Assembly: GCF_003202235.1 (NCBI RefSeq)
Contig: NZ_MASU01000006.1
Coordinates: 248,001 to 312,000, forward strand
Length of the DNA stretch: 64,000 nucleotides
Direction of reading: 5' to 3'
DNA from: Prauserella flavalba
GTDB taxonomy: Bacteria; Actinomycetota; Actinomycetes; Mycobacteriales; Pseudonocardiaceae
Part shown: piece after piece, positions 28,215 through 36,830 of the stretch
How positions within the stretch are numbered: the stretch's first letter is position 1
Layout of the letters: each line of letters starts with the position of its first letter
Program-made: the position numbers and the translations under genes
Notes under the pieces: model-generated
What the model was told of the DNA's origin: nothing
Seen by the model: the letters and a program-made list of their open reading frames with translations, nothing else
Database searches by the model: none

Positions 28215-28874
28215 GTGCGCTTGGTAATCGCTCGCTGCCAGGTCGACTACGCCGGCCGGCTCACCGCCCACCTGCCCATGGCCACGCGGCTGCTGCTCGT
28301 CAAGTCCGACGGGTCCGTCTCGGTGCACTCCGACGACCGCGCCTACAAGCCGCTGAACTGGATGAGCCCGCCGTGCTGGCTGATCGAGGACGGCAACCTC
28401 TGGATCGTGGAGAACAAGGCGGGCGAAAAGCTCGTGATCACGATCGAGAACGTGATCGACGAGGTGGAGCACGACCTCGGCGCGGAGCCCGGCCTGGTCA
28501 AGGACGGCGTCGAGGCGCACCTGCAGGAGCTGCTCGCCGAGCACATCACGACGCTGGGCGAGGGCTACTCGCTCGTGCGCCGTGAGTACCCGACCGCGAT
28601 CGGTCCGGTCGACATCCTCGCCCGTGACGAGGGTGGCGCCGCGGTGGCCGTCGAGATCAAGCGGCGCGGCGAGATCGACGGCGTCGAGCAGCTGACCCGC
28701 TACCTCGAGCTGCTCAACCGGGACCCGCTGCTGGCTCCCGTGCAGGGCGTGTTCGCCGCGCAGCAGATCAAGCCGCAGGCCCGCACGCTCGCCGAGGACC
28801 GCGGCATCCGCTGCATCACGCTCGACTACGACGCGCTGCGGGGCATCGAGTCCGACGAGTTCCGTCTGTTCTGA
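28215..28874 (+). CDS. nucS: Mismatch-specific endonuclease NucS/EndoMS
   Basis: A 219-residue enzyme of the non-canonical actinobacterial and archaeal mismatch repair pathway, which cuts both strands at certain mismatches. The N-terminal dimerisation/DNA-binding domain begins [16 protein letters not shown]; the C-terminal nuclease has GPVDILARD and [18 protein letters not shown], matching the D...ExK catalytic core. The extreme C-terminus DEFRLF is a candidate beta-clamp-binding motif. GTG at 28215 appears leaderless. It replaces MutS/MutL in this lineage. Confidence 0.93.
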   Translation: MRLVIARCQVDYAGRLTAHLPMATRLLLVKSDGSVSVHSDDRAYKPLNWMSPPCWLIEDGNLWIVENKAGEKLVITIENVIDEVEHDLGAEPGLVKDGVEAHLQELLAEHITTLGEGYSLVRREYPTAIGPVDILARDEGGAAVAVEIKRRGEIDGVEQLTRYLELLNRDPLLAPVQGVFAAQQIKPQARTLAEDRGIRCITLDYDALRGIESDEFRLF

Positions 28875-29018
28875 CCGCCGCGACCGGCGTCATTCAGTCA
28901 CCAACCCATGCCGATTTGCCGTGTGGGATTCACCCGCGCGAAATCGTGCGGTAATGTGCGCCCGCAGGTTGATCCCTGATGGGTGTTGTTGACTGGTGTT
29001 GATTCCGGAGGTGGGCTG

Positions 29019-30719
29019 GTGACCGTCCTTGCCCAGGCGGATCTGCGGCTCGATGCGAACGCGATCGACTACGTACTACTGGCCTTCTACTTCCTGCTGG
29101 TCCTCGGAATCGGCTACCTGTCGCGAAGGCAGGTGTCGACGAGCCTCGACTTCTTCCTGTCCGGCAGATCGCTTCCGGCGTGGGTGACCGGGCTCGCGTT
29201 CATCGCGGCCAACCTCGGTGCCATCGAGGTCATGGGCATGTCGGCCAACGGCGCCCAGTACGGCATGCCCACCGCGCACTACTTCTGGATCGGCGCGGTG
29301 CCCGCCATGCTCTTCCTCGGCATCGTGATGATGCCGTTCTACTACGGCTCCAAGGTGCGCAGCGTTCCCGAGTTCATGCTGCGCCGCTTCGGTAAGCCCG
29401 CGCACCTCGTCAACGGCATCAGCTTCGCGCTCGCGCAGATCCTCATCGCGGGGGCGAACCTGTTCCTGCTCGCGAGTGTGGTCAACCTGCTCCTGGGCTG
29501 GCCCATCTGGGTGTCGATCATCCTCGCAGCCGTGATCGTGCTGTCGTACACGGCGCTCGGCGGGCTCTCGGCCGCGATCTACAACGAGGTGCTCCAGTTC
29601 TTCGTGATCGTGGCCGCGCTGCTGCCGCTCACGATCGTCGGCCTCTACAAGGTGGGCGGCTGGGAGGGCCTCGTCGACAAGATCAGCGGCGGCGCCGGGG
29701 GTGCCGAGCAGCTCGACTCGTGGCCCGGCAACCAGCTCACCGGATTCGGCAGCAACTTCCTCTCCGTGCTGGGCCTCGTCTTCGGCCTCGGCTTCGTGCT
29801 CTCCTTCGGCTACTGGACGACCAACTTCGTCGAGGTCCAGCGCGCGATGGCGTCGAAGAGCATGTCGGCCGCGCGGCGCACCCCGATCATCGGCGCGTTC
29901 CCGAAGATCTTCATCCCCTTCATCGTGATCATCCCGGGCATGATCGCAGGCGTCACCGTCACCGAGCTGGCGGGCGAGAACAAGGAAGCGCTGCTCAACG
30001 GCGACGCCGCGCCGAGCGGGGCGACGTTCAACGACGCGCTCCTACTGCTCATGCGCGACCTGCTGCCCAACGGCATGCTCGGCATCGCGATCGCCGGTCT
30101 GCTCGCGTCGTTCATGGCCGGCATGGCGGCGAACCTCAGCTCGTTCAACACGGTGTTCACCTACGACATCTGGCAGGCGTACCTCAGGAAGGACCGGCCG
30201 GACGACTACTACCTGCGTACCGGCCGGGTGGTGACCGCCGCGGCGACCGTGCTCGCGATCGGCACCGCGTTCATCGCGTCCACCTACAGCAACCTGATGG
30301 ACTACCTGCAGCAGCTGTTCTCGTTCTTCAACGCGCCGCTGTTCGCCACGTTCATCCTCGGTATGTTCTGGAAGCGGATGACGCCCACCGCGGGCTGGAC
30401 GGGCCTGGTCAGCGGCACCGCGGCGGCGGTGATGGTGTTCCTGCTCGCCGAGACGGGGGTGTGGGACCTGCCCGGCCAGGGCGCCTCGTTCGTGGGCGCC
30501 GGCGCGGCCTTCGTGGTCGACATCGTGGTGAGCGTCGTGGTGACCTACGCGACGCAGCCCAAGCCCGAGCCGCAGCTCGTCGGCCTGGTCTACTCGCTGA
30601 CCCCCAAGGAGAACCTGCGGCACTCGACGACGGGTGAGGACGCGGGCTGGTACCGCAACCCGGGCCTGCTCGCCGGGATCGCCCTGGTGATCACCATCGT
30701 GCTGAACTTCATCTTCTAG
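29019..30719 (+). CDS. Sodium:solute symporter family protein
   Basis: A 566-residue SSS-family transporter with about 13-14 transmembrane helices. The family pattern SLDFFLSGRSLPAW and AANLGAIEVMG at the N-terminus resembles SGLT/galactose-type symporters, and FMAGMAANLSSFNTVFTYD in the middle contains the usual sodium-site serines. GTG at 29019 is preferred since GGAGG ends 7 nt upstream; an in-frame TTG start at 28983 lacks an SD. It is followed after 12 nt by a small membrane protein, a common pair. The substrate (sugar, myo-inositol or similar) is unknown. Confidence 0.85.
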   Translation: MTVLAQADLRLDANAIDYVLLAFYFLLVLGIGYLSRRQVSTSLDFFLSGRSLPAWVTGLAFIAANLGAIEVMGMSANGAQYGMPTAHYFWIGAVPAMLFLGIVMMPFYYGSKVRSVPEFMLRRFGKPAHLVNGISFALAQILIAGANLFLLASVVNLLLGWPIWVSIILAAVIVLSYTALGGLSAAIYNEVLQFFVIVAALLPLTIVGLYKVGGWEGLVDKISGGAGGAEQLDSWPGNQLTGFGSNFLSVLGLVFGLGFVLSFGYWTTNFVEVQRAMASKSMSAARRTPIIGAFPKIFIPFIVIIPGMIAGVTVTELAGENKEALLNGDAAPSGATFNDALLLLMRDLLPNGMLGIAIAGLLASFMAGMAANLSSFNTVFTYDIWQAYLRKDRPDDYYLRTGRVVTAAATVLAIGTAFIASTYSNLMDYLQQLFSFFNAPLFATFILGMFWKRMTPTAGWTGLVSGTAAAVMVFLLAETGVWDLPGQGASFVGAGAAFVVDIVVSVVVTYATQPKPEPQLVGLVYSLTPKENLRHSTTGEDAGWYRNPGLLAGIALVITIVLNFIF

Positions 30720-30731
30720 GAGGAGCGGACC

Positions 30732-31004
30732 ATGGCACACGAGTCGCGCTCGCGCCGCGCGGGCGTCTTCGACATCCGGCTGATCATCGCGCTGCTCATC
30801 GGCGTCTACGGAGCGGTGCTCACCGTGCTGGGCATCGGGTTCACCACCGACGAGGACATCGCCAAGGCCGCGAACGTCAACATCAACCTGTGGGCCGGCC
30901 TCGCGATGCTCGTGTTCGCCGCCCTGTTCGTGCTCTGGACCTGGCTGCGCCCGCTCCGCGTGCCCGAGGACGTGCAGGCAGCGCAGCAGGAGAGCGCGCA
31001 GTAG
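30732..31004 (+). CDS. Small two-helix membrane protein, partner of the symporter
   Basis: A 90-residue protein with two hydrophobic helices (LIIALLIGVYGAVLTVLGIG and LWAGLAMLVFAALFVLWTWL) and short charged ends. ATG at 30732 follows AGGAGGAG. It belongs to a class of small proteins found directly behind actinobacterial SSS transporters; a subunit or stabilising role is inferred from position only. It ends just before the first 21-bp repeat array. Confidence 0.7.
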   Translation: MAHESRSRRAGVFDIRLIIALLIGVYGAVLTVLGIGFTTDEDIAKAANVNINLWAGLAMLVFAALFVLWTWLRPLRVPEDVQAAQQESAQ

Positions 31005-31021
31005 GAATCGGCTCCCCACTC

Positions 31022-31241
31022 CGCGAGTCGTGCACTCAGGGCCGCGAGTCGTGCGCTCCGGACCGCGAGTCGTGCGCTGAGGACCGCGAGTTGTGCACTC
31101 CGGACCGCGAGTTGTGCGTTCGGGGCCTGGGCCTTCGTTCCGGTCCGCGAGTTGCCGCCCGAAAGCGCACGACTCGTGCCCGGGAATGCACGACTCGCGG
31201 TCGGGAATGCACGACTCGCGCGCGGGAGCGCACGACTCGCG
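31022..31241. repeat. 21-bp unit array A (direct then inverted copies)
   Basis: Core CGCGAGTYGTGC occurs in direct orientation at 31022, 31043, 31064, 31085 and 31106 (exact 21-bp period), with a degenerate partial copy near 31146. The reverse complement GCACRACTCGYG occurs at 31167, 31188, 31209 and 31230, again every 21 bp. The two halves can fold into one long imperfect hairpin or cruciform. It occupies the gap between the symporter partner and a lipoprotein gene. Because 21 is a multiple of 3 and the unit has no stop, spurious ORFs run through it on both strands. Confidence 0.9.
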
Positions 31242-31282
31242 GGGAAACGCAGGTTCCGTGCACGGAGTGCGTGGCGTCCGGC

Positions 31283-31288
31283 TAACGT
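31283..31288 (+). promoter_or_regulatory. -10 element of the lipoprotein gene (leaderless)
   Basis: TAACGT lies 6 nt before GTG at 31295; no ribosome-binding site is present. Confidence 0.55.
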
Positions 31289-31294
31289 GCACTC

Positions 31295-32284
31295 GTGCTG
31301 AATCGTGTGTCCCGGCGTCCGGCTTTCGTGCTCGGCATCGTCCTTCTCGGACTCGTGAGCGGGTGTGCGGGCGAGGACCTCTCCCGCTCCAACTACCAGC
31401 GCACCACGGTCACCGCCGAGGCGGGCAGCGGGCAGGGCGAGGTCCCCTCGGGGCCGATCACCGACCCCGCGTTCGGGCTCTCCGCGCTGCGCTCGGTGGA
31501 CCCCTGCGCGCTGCTGTCCGGCGACGTGATCGGCGACCTGGGCACCGTCTCGGACGAGCCGTACGAGTCGGAATGGGGCTCGTGCCGCGTCGACGTGCAG
31601 GACGCGGGCGGCAAGACCATCGAGGTGGGCGTCGACCTCGGCGGCTCGCCGATGGGTAGCGACCCGACCGGGGCGATCGAGGGCCTGCCGTTCCTGGAGA
31701 ACAAGCTCGACGACACCACCTGCTACAGCACCGCGATCTACTCACAGCAGCCGCCGCTCGGCGTGACGGTGCAGACCGGCTACGAGGGTGGCAACCCGTG
31801 CGACGTCGGCTACACGACCCTGCAGCAGGTGGTGCGGGCGCTGCGGGCGGAGCCCGCGAAGTACGACGTGCCCGCCGGCTCGCTGCTGGAGGCCGACCCG
31901 TGCGCGAGCGCGGACGAGGGCGTGCTCGCGCAGGTGCTCGGCGGCAGCCCGAGCCGGATGGCGATGGGCCTGCACGCGTGCGACCTGTCCTTCGGGACCG
32001 ACCCCACCATCAGCGTCCGGTTCCGCGCCGGCTACCCCCCGGACACCAGCGACGGCGGCACCGAGGTCGACCTGGGCGGCGGGGTGAAGGCCATCCAGGA
32101 GCCCGGCAGCACCGACACGGCCGAGTGCAGTGTCGAGTGGGTGCACCTGCCCGGCGAAGACGACGCGAACGAGCTCGCGACCGTGGACTACTACGACTAC
32201 AACGACGGGGCGAGCAAGGATGACGCCTGCGCCCGTGCGCTGGAGGTCGCCAAGAGCGTCGCCCCCAAACTCCCCAAGGCTTAG
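31295..32284 (+). CDS. Secreted lipoprotein, DUF3558-like
   Basis: A 329-residue protein with a short basic N-terminus, a hydrophobic stretch and lipobox LVSGC (Cys24), so it should be lipid-anchored outside the membrane. The mature part seems to hold two related halves: SVDPCALLSGDVIG and later EADPCASADEGVLA, each followed by a cysteine-containing beta-rich region, a layout seen in DUF3558-type actinobacterial lipoproteins. Function is unknown. The GTG start is supported by the leaderless -10 and by the position of the signal peptide. Confidence 0.7.
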   Translation: MLNRVSRRPAFVLGIVLLGLVSGCAGEDLSRSNYQRTTVTAEAGSGQGEVPSGPITDPAFGLSALRSVDPCALLSGDVIGDLGTVSDEPYESEWGSCRVDVQDAGGKTIEVGVDLGGSPMGSDPTGAIEGLPFLENKLDDTTCYSTAIYSQQPPLGVTVQTGYEGGNPCDVGYTTLQQVVRALRAEPAKYDVPAGSLLEADPCASADEGVLAQVLGGSPSRMAMGLHACDLSFGTDPTISVRFRAGYPPDTSDGGTEVDLGGGVKAIQEPGSTDTAECSVEWVHLPGEDDANELATVDYYDYNDGASKDDACARALEVAKSVAPKLPKA

Positions 32285-32305
32285 ATCTTCCGGGTCTTTC
32301 GCCAC

Positions 32306-32342
32306 TTGGCGTCACCCTGCCCCCGGCAAGTAGGTTGAACCT
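32306..32342 (+). promoter_or_regulatory. Candidate promoter and operator of dhaKLM
   Basis: TTGGCG (32306-32311) and TAGGTT (32331-32336) with a 19-bp spacer. AGGTTGAACCT (32332-32342), an exact odd palindrome, overlaps the -10 and is nested within GTAG...CTAC, so a repressor could bind there. ATG of dhaK is 35 nt downstream. Confidence 0.45.
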
Positions 32343-32376
32343 GCTACCCGCACATAGCCGTGGCTGGGAGGTACGC

Positions 32377-33378
32377 ATGAAAAAGATCATCAACGATCCG
32401 GGGACCGTGGTCACCGAGTCACTGCGAGGGCTCGCCGCCGCGCATTCCGATCTGCTCCGCGTCGGCTACGACCCCGACCACGTCGTGCGTGCCGACGCGC
32501 CCGTGAGCGGCAAGGTCGCGGTCATCTCCGGTGGCGGTTCGGGGCACGAGCCGCTGCACGGCGGGTTCGTCGGACACGGGATGCTGCACGCGGCGGTGCC
32601 GGGCGCCGTGTTCACCTCGCCGACCCCGGACGGGGTGCAGGCCGCCATCTCGGCCACCACCGGTGAGGCTGGTGCGCTCCTGATCGTCAAGAACTACACC
32701 GGCGACGTGCTCAACTTCGAGACCGCTGCCGAGCTGGCCTCTGCGGAGGAGCTGGACGTGCGCAGCGTCGTGATCGACGACGACGTCGCCGTGGCCGACT
32801 CCACGTTCACCGCGGGTAGGCGCGGCGTGGGCGGCACGGTGCTGCTGGAGAAGCTCACCGGCGCCGCCGCCGAGCGCGGCGACCGGCTCGACGACGTGGA
32901 GGCGTTGGCGCGCAAGGTGATCGGCCAGGTGCGCTCGATCGGCGTCGCGCTCACGGCGCCCACCGTGCCGCACGTCGGTGAGCCGAGCTTCGACCTCGCC
33001 GGCGACGAGATCGAGTTCGGCATCGGCATCCACGGTGAGCCGGGCCGGGAACGCATCAAGGCCGAGCCCGCCGACGCGCTGGTGGAGCGCATGATCTCGG
33101 CCGTGGCCGAGGACCTGCCCTACGGCGACGGCGACGAGGTGCTGCTGTTCACCAACTCGATGGGCGCGACCCCGCTCATCGAGCTCTACCTCGCCCACGG
33201 CATCGCGGAGCGGCTGCTCGCCGAGCGCGGGATCAGGGTGACGCGCAGACTGGTGGGGCCGTACATCACGAGCCTGGAGATGCAGGGGATCAGCGTGACA
33301 CTGTTGCGAATGGACGACGAGCTCACCGAGCTGTGGGACGCACCGGTCAACACGCCGGCGCTGCGGTGGGGGATGTGA
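32377..33378 (+). CDS. dhaK: Dihydroxyacetone kinase subunit DhaK
   Basis: A 333-residue substrate-binding subunit. It has ISGGGSGHEPLHGGFVG, IVKNYTGDVLNF and the histidine in FGIGIHGEPG that binds dihydroxyacetone as a hemiaminal. ATG at 32377 follows GGGAGG and gives MKKIINDPG, the standard N-terminus. The stop shares a base with the dhaL start. With DhaL and DhaM it forms a PTS-linked kinase that uses phosphoenolpyruvate via HPr instead of ATP. Confidence 0.93.
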   Translation: MKKIINDPGTVVTESLRGLAAAHSDLLRVGYDPDHVVRADAPVSGKVAVISGGGSGHEPLHGGFVGHGMLHAAVPGAVFTSPTPDGVQAAISATTGEAGALLIVKNYTGDVLNFETAAELASAEELDVRSVVIDDDVAVADSTFTAGRRGVGGTVLLEKLTGAAAERGDRLDDVEALARKVIGQVRSIGVALTAPTVPHVGEPSFDLAGDEIEFGIGIHGEPGRERIKAEPADALVERMISAVAEDLPYGDGDEVLLFTNSMGATPLIELYLAHGIAERLLAERGIRVTRRLVGPYITSLEMQGISVTLLRMDDELTELWDAPVNTPALRWGM

Positions 33379-34001
33379 TGGGCTGCGGTGCCGCTGACGT
33401 CGCGGCCCTGTTGCGGGCCGGGGCCGCCACGATCGCCGAGCACAGGGTGGAGCTGACCGACCTCGACCGGCCGATCGGCGACGCCGACCACGGCGAGAAC
33501 CTCAACCGCGGCTTTACGGCCATCGTGTCCACGTTGGACACGGCGGTCCCGGAGACGCCGGGTGGCGTGCTCAAGGTCGCGGCGACAACGCTGATCTCCA
33601 AGGTCGGCGGTGCCGCGGGCCCGTTGTACGGCACGGCTTTCCTGCGCGCGGCGACGACGCTGGGCGACAAGTCCGAACTGGACGCCGCCTCCGTGGTCGC
33701 CGCGCTGCAGGCCGCGCTCGCCGGGGTGGTCGCGCGGGGCAAGGCCGACGTCGGCGACGCCACGATGGTCGACGCGCTGAGCCCCGCCGCCGCGGCGGCG
33801 GAGGCCGGCGAGAACAACGGGATCGCCGGGTTGCTGGCGGCCGCGGCCGACGCCGCCGACCAGGGCGCGCGGTCCACGGTGCCACTCGTCGCGCGCAAGG
33901 GCAGGGCGTCCTACCTCGGTGAGCGCAGCATCGGGCACCTCGACCCCGGTGCGCGCTCGACGGCGCTGCTGCTGCGGGCCTTCGCCGAGGCGGTGCGATG
34001 A
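33378..34001 (+). CDS. dhaL: Dihydroxyacetone kinase subunit DhaL
   Basis: A 207-residue ADP-binding subunit. The metal-binding aspartates are in IGDADHGENLNRG, and GGAAGPLYGTAF and GDATMVDALSPA follow, all typical of DhaL. ATG at 33378 overlaps the dhaK TGA. The bound ADP is rephosphorylated by DhaM. A GTCCA-N3-TGGAC palindrome lies within the gene (33527-33539). Confidence 0.92.
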   Translation: MGCGAADVAALLRAGAATIAEHRVELTDLDRPIGDADHGENLNRGFTAIVSTLDTAVPETPGGVLKVAATTLISKVGGAAGPLYGTAFLRAATTLGDKSELDAASVVAALQAALAGVVARGKADVGDATMVDALSPAAAAAEAGENNGIAGLLAAAADAADQGARSTVPLVARKGRASYLGERSIGHLDPGARSTALLLRAFAEAVR

Positions 34002-34675
34002 GGGTCGGTCTCGTGATCGTCTCGCACAGCGAGCGGCTGGCCGAGGGCGTGGTGGAGCTGGCGGCGCAGATGGCGCCCGACGTGACGGTGCTGGCCGCCG
34101 GCGGCCTGCCCGGCGGCGGTGTCGGCACCGACTTCGACTCCGTGGTCGCCGCCGTGCAGCGCGCGGACGCCGGTGCCGGGGTGGTGCTGCTCTACGACCT
34201 CGGCAGCGCGCAGATGACCGCCGAGCTGGCCGTGGAGACCCTGGCCGATCCCGGTTCGGCCGTGGTCGTCGACGCCCCGCTCGTGGAGGGTGCCGTGGCG
34301 GCCTCGGTCGCCGCCCAGGGCGGCGCCGATCGCGCCGCGGTCGCCGAGGCCGCCGCCTCGGCGGGGGCACCGCCCGCCGCCGACACGGGGCTCGCCCCCG
34401 AAGCGGGCGCCGCGCAGAGCACACGCCTGACCCTGCGCAACGAGGTCGGCCTGCACGCGAGGCCCGCGGCGCTCCTGGTGCGCAGCATCGCCGGGCTCGA
34501 CGCCGACGTGCGTATCCGGCTCGGCGACGACGAGGCGGACGGGCACAGCGTGCTCGCGCTCATGTCGCTGTCGGCGCGCAAGGACGACACGATCGACGTC
34601 AGTGCCACCGGCCCCCAGGCGGGTGAGGCCATCCGGCGGATCGAGGCGCTCGCCGAACGGAACTTCGACGAGTAA
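33998..34675 (+). CDS. dhaM: DhaM: EIIA-mannose-like domain fused to HPr domain
   Basis: A 225-residue phosphotransfer subunit. Residues 1 to about 125 form the EIIA-Man-like domain with active His10 (VIVSHS). A low-complexity Ala/Pro linker leads to an HPr domain with active His153 in NEVGLHARPAA. The enzyme I domain found at the end of E. coli DhaM is absent, so it must accept phosphate from a separate EI encoded elsewhere. ATG overlaps the dhaL stop by 4 nt. Confidence 0.9.
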   Translation: MRVGLVIVSHSERLAEGVVELAAQMAPDVTVLAAGGLPGGGVGTDFDSVVAAVQRADAGAGVVLLYDLGSAQMTAELAVETLADPGSAVVVDAPLVEGAVAASVAAQGGADRAAVAEAAASAGAPPAADTGLAPEAGAAQSTRLTLRNEVGLHARPAALLVRSIAGLDADVRIRLGDDEADGHSVLALMSLSARKDDTIDVSATGPQAGEAIRRIEALAERNFDE

Positions 34676-34787
34676 CGGCAGCCCCGGGGTGCGGAGCCCG
34701 GCCTGATTCGATTCGGTACTGCTTCCCCGCGGGAGACGTGGGACCATCGGAAACTCTTACCCATCGGTAACCCTCGTGGAGGCGGCC

Positions 34788-36566
34788 GTGGCACGTGAGT
34801 TCTCGACCGTGGGAGTCGTCGGCCTCGGCACGATGGGCTCGGGCATCGCGGAGGTACTGGCCAGAAGTGGCCTGTCGGTCGTCGCCGTCGAGCTCGACGA
34901 CGTGAGCCTCGCCAGGGGCCGCGGCCACCTCGAGCACTCCACCGCACGTGCGCTCGCGCGGGGCAAGCTCGACGAGCAGGGCCGCGGCGAGCTGCTGGAC
35001 CGCGTCCGCTGCACCACGTCCCTGACCGACCTGGCCGAGGCGGACCTGGTGATCGAGGCGATCCCGGAGAGCCTGGAGCTGAAGGCCGACGTGTTCGCCC
35101 AGCTGGACAAGATCACCGGCCCCCGCACGATCCTCGCGTCCAACACCTCCTCGCTGTCGGTCACCGAGATCGGCGTGCACACCTCGCGGCCCGGAAAGGT
35201 CGTCGGGATGCATTTCTTCAACCCGGCGCCGGTGCTCAAGCTCATCGAGGTGGTGCGCACGGTGGTCACCGAGCCGGACGTGGTGGCCGACGTGGTCGCG
35301 TTCGCGCACCGGCTCGGCAAGACGCCCGTGGTGATCGGTGACCGTGCCGGGTTCATCGCCAACGCACTGCTCTTCGGCTACCTCAACCACGCCGTCGAGA
35401 TGTACGAGCAGCGCTACGCCACGCGCGAGGACCTCGACGCGGCGATGCGGTACGGCTGCGGCTACCCGATGGGCCCGCTCGCGCTGCTCGACCTGATCGG
35501 CCTCGACACGGCCTACGAGATCCTCGACACGATGTACCACCAGTCGCGCAACCGGCTGCACGCGCCGGCCCCACTGCTCAAGCAGATGATCACCGCGGGG
35601 CTGCTCGGCAGGAAGACCGGGCGCGGCTTCTACACCTACGACAAGCCCGACTCGCCCACGGTCGTCCACGACGGCGCGACCCCCGCATCCTCCACAGTGG
35701 ACTCCGCGGCGGTGCGGCCGGTGCGGACGGTCGCCGTGATCGGCACGGGCACGATGGCCACCGGCATCGTCGAGGTGTTCGCCAAACGCGGGTACGACGT
35801 CGTGCTGCGGGCGCGAAGCCACGAGAAGGCGCAGGTGTCGATCGGTCGCGTGCGCAAGTCACTCGACAAGGCCGTGGTCAAGGGCAGGCTCACCGAGGGC
35901 GACGCCGAGGCCGCGCTCGCGCGGATCACGCCCGCCGTGGAGTTCGCGGAACTGGCGCGCGCCGACCTGGTGGTCGAGGCCGTCGCGGAGGAGCTGTCGG
36001 TCAAGCAGGCGGTGTTCGCGGCGCTGGACGAGGTGGCCAGGCCCGGCGCGGTGCTCGCCACCACCACGTCGTCACTGCCGGTGGTGGCCTGCGCGGCCGC
36101 CACCTCACGGCAGCGCGACGTCGTCGGCCTGCACTTCTTCAACCCGGCACCGGTGATGAGGCTCGTCGAGGTGGTGAGCACGATCGCGACCGCGCCCGAC
36201 GTGGTGGCCACGGCCCACGCCGTGTGCGCCGACCTCGGCAAGCACCCCGTGCACTGCGGCGACCGCGCGGGCTTCATCGTGAACGCGCTGCTCTTCCCGT
36301 ACCTCAACGACGCGGTGCGGATGCTGGAGGCCCACTACGCCGAGGCCGACGACATCGACACCGCGATGAAGGTCGGCTGCGGCGTGCCGATGGGGCCGTT
36401 CGAACTGCTCGACGTGGTGGGGCTGGACGTGTCGCTGGCCATCCAGCGCACCCTGTACAACGAGTTCCGGGAGGCCGGCTTCGCCCCGGCACCGCTGCTG
36501 GAGCACCTGGTGACCGCGGGCAGGCTCGGCCGCAAGACCGGCAAGGGGTTCCGGGACTACACCTGA
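34788..36566 (+). CDS. Double-length 3-hydroxyacyl-CoA dehydrogenase (tandem duplicated)
   Basis: A 592-residue protein consisting of two complete 3-hydroxyacyl-CoA dehydrogenase units. Unit 1 (about 1-285) has GLGTMGSG, SNTSSLSV, GMHFFNPAPV and GYPMGPLALLD. Unit 2 (about 305-592) has GTGTMATG, TTTSSLPV, GLHFFNPAPV and GVPMGPFELLD. Both keep the Ser-His-Glu-Asn type active-site segments. It probably oxidises 3-hydroxybutyryl-CoA or similar with NAD. GTG at 34788 follows GGAGG by 5 nt; a GTG at 34776 would add four residues. Confidence 0.87.
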   Translation: MAREFSTVGVVGLGTMGSGIAEVLARSGLSVVAVELDDVSLARGRGHLEHSTARALARGKLDEQGRGELLDRVRCTTSLTDLAEADLVIEAIPESLELKADVFAQLDKITGPRTILASNTSSLSVTEIGVHTSRPGKVVGMHFFNPAPVLKLIEVVRTVVTEPDVVADVVAFAHRLGKTPVVIGDRAGFIANALLFGYLNHAVEMYEQRYATREDLDAAMRYGCGYPMGPLALLDLIGLDTAYEILDTMYHQSRNRLHAPAPLLKQMITAGLLGRKTGRGFYTYDKPDSPTVVHDGATPASSTVDSAAVRPVRTVAVIGTGTMATGIVEVFAKRGYDVVLRARSHEKAQVSIGRVRKSLDKAVVKGRLTEGDAEAALARITPAVEFAELARADLVVEAVAEELSVKQAVFAALDEVARPGAVLATTTSSLPVVACAAATSRQRDVVGLHFFNPAPVMRLVEVVSTIATAPDVVATAHAVCADLGKHPVHCGDRAGFIVNALLFPYLNDAVRMLEAHYAEADDIDTAMKVGCGVPMGPFELLDVVGLDVSLAIQRTLYNEFREAGFAPAPLLEHLVTAGRLGRKTGKGFRDYT

Positions 36567-36575
36567 GCGCCTCGC

Positions 36576-36785
36576 TCAGCCGCAGCCGCAGGCCCCGCCA
36601 CAGCAGCCGCCCCCGCCTGCGGGCACGGGCGCGCTCGCCGAACCGGTCAGCGCCACCGTGGTGAGCAGCTTGACCGTGTCGTCGTGCCCCTCGGGGCAGC
36701 TCGCCGGTGCGCTGGACTCGCTCATCGGCCGGTTCAGCTCGAAGGTCGACGTGCACTCGCGGCAGCGGTAGGCGTAGGTCGGCAT
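36576..36785 (-). CDS. FmdB-type zinc-ribbon protein
   Basis: A 69-residue protein starting MPTYAYRCRECTSTFEL, the FmdB zinc ribbon with CXXC at 8-11 and a second cysteine in ASCPEGH near residue 32. A glycine/cysteine-rich tail (GGGGCCGGACGCG) could bind additional metal. FmdB proteins are small putative regulators of unknown role. ATG at 36785 is supported by MPTYAY and by a GATAAT -10 7 nt upstream; the longer ORF is not. Confidence 0.8.
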   Translation of the reverse strand: MPTYAYRCRECTSTFELNRPMSESSAPASCPEGHDDTVKLLTTVALTGSASAPVPAGGGGCCGGACGCG

Positions 36786-36792
36786 GCGAACG

Positions 36793-36798
36793 ATTATC
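36793..36798 (-). promoter_or_regulatory. -10 element of the FmdB gene (leaderless)
   Basis: GATAAT on the minus strand, 7 nt before the ATG at 36785. Confidence 0.5.
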
Positions 36799-36830
36799 GC
36801 CGCGCGCGCCCGCGGTGGGAAGCTGTCCCG

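Noticed and set aside
31022-31241. CRISPR array
   Set aside because: Spacers are only about 9 bp and are not unique, orientation reverses halfway, and no cas genes are present.
31022-31285. Overlapping ORFs with repeated RVVHS/HDSR-type peptides in array A
   Set aside because: They arise because the 21-bp unit is a multiple of three and has no stop codon in several frames; both strands are open, and no start, signal or family match exists.
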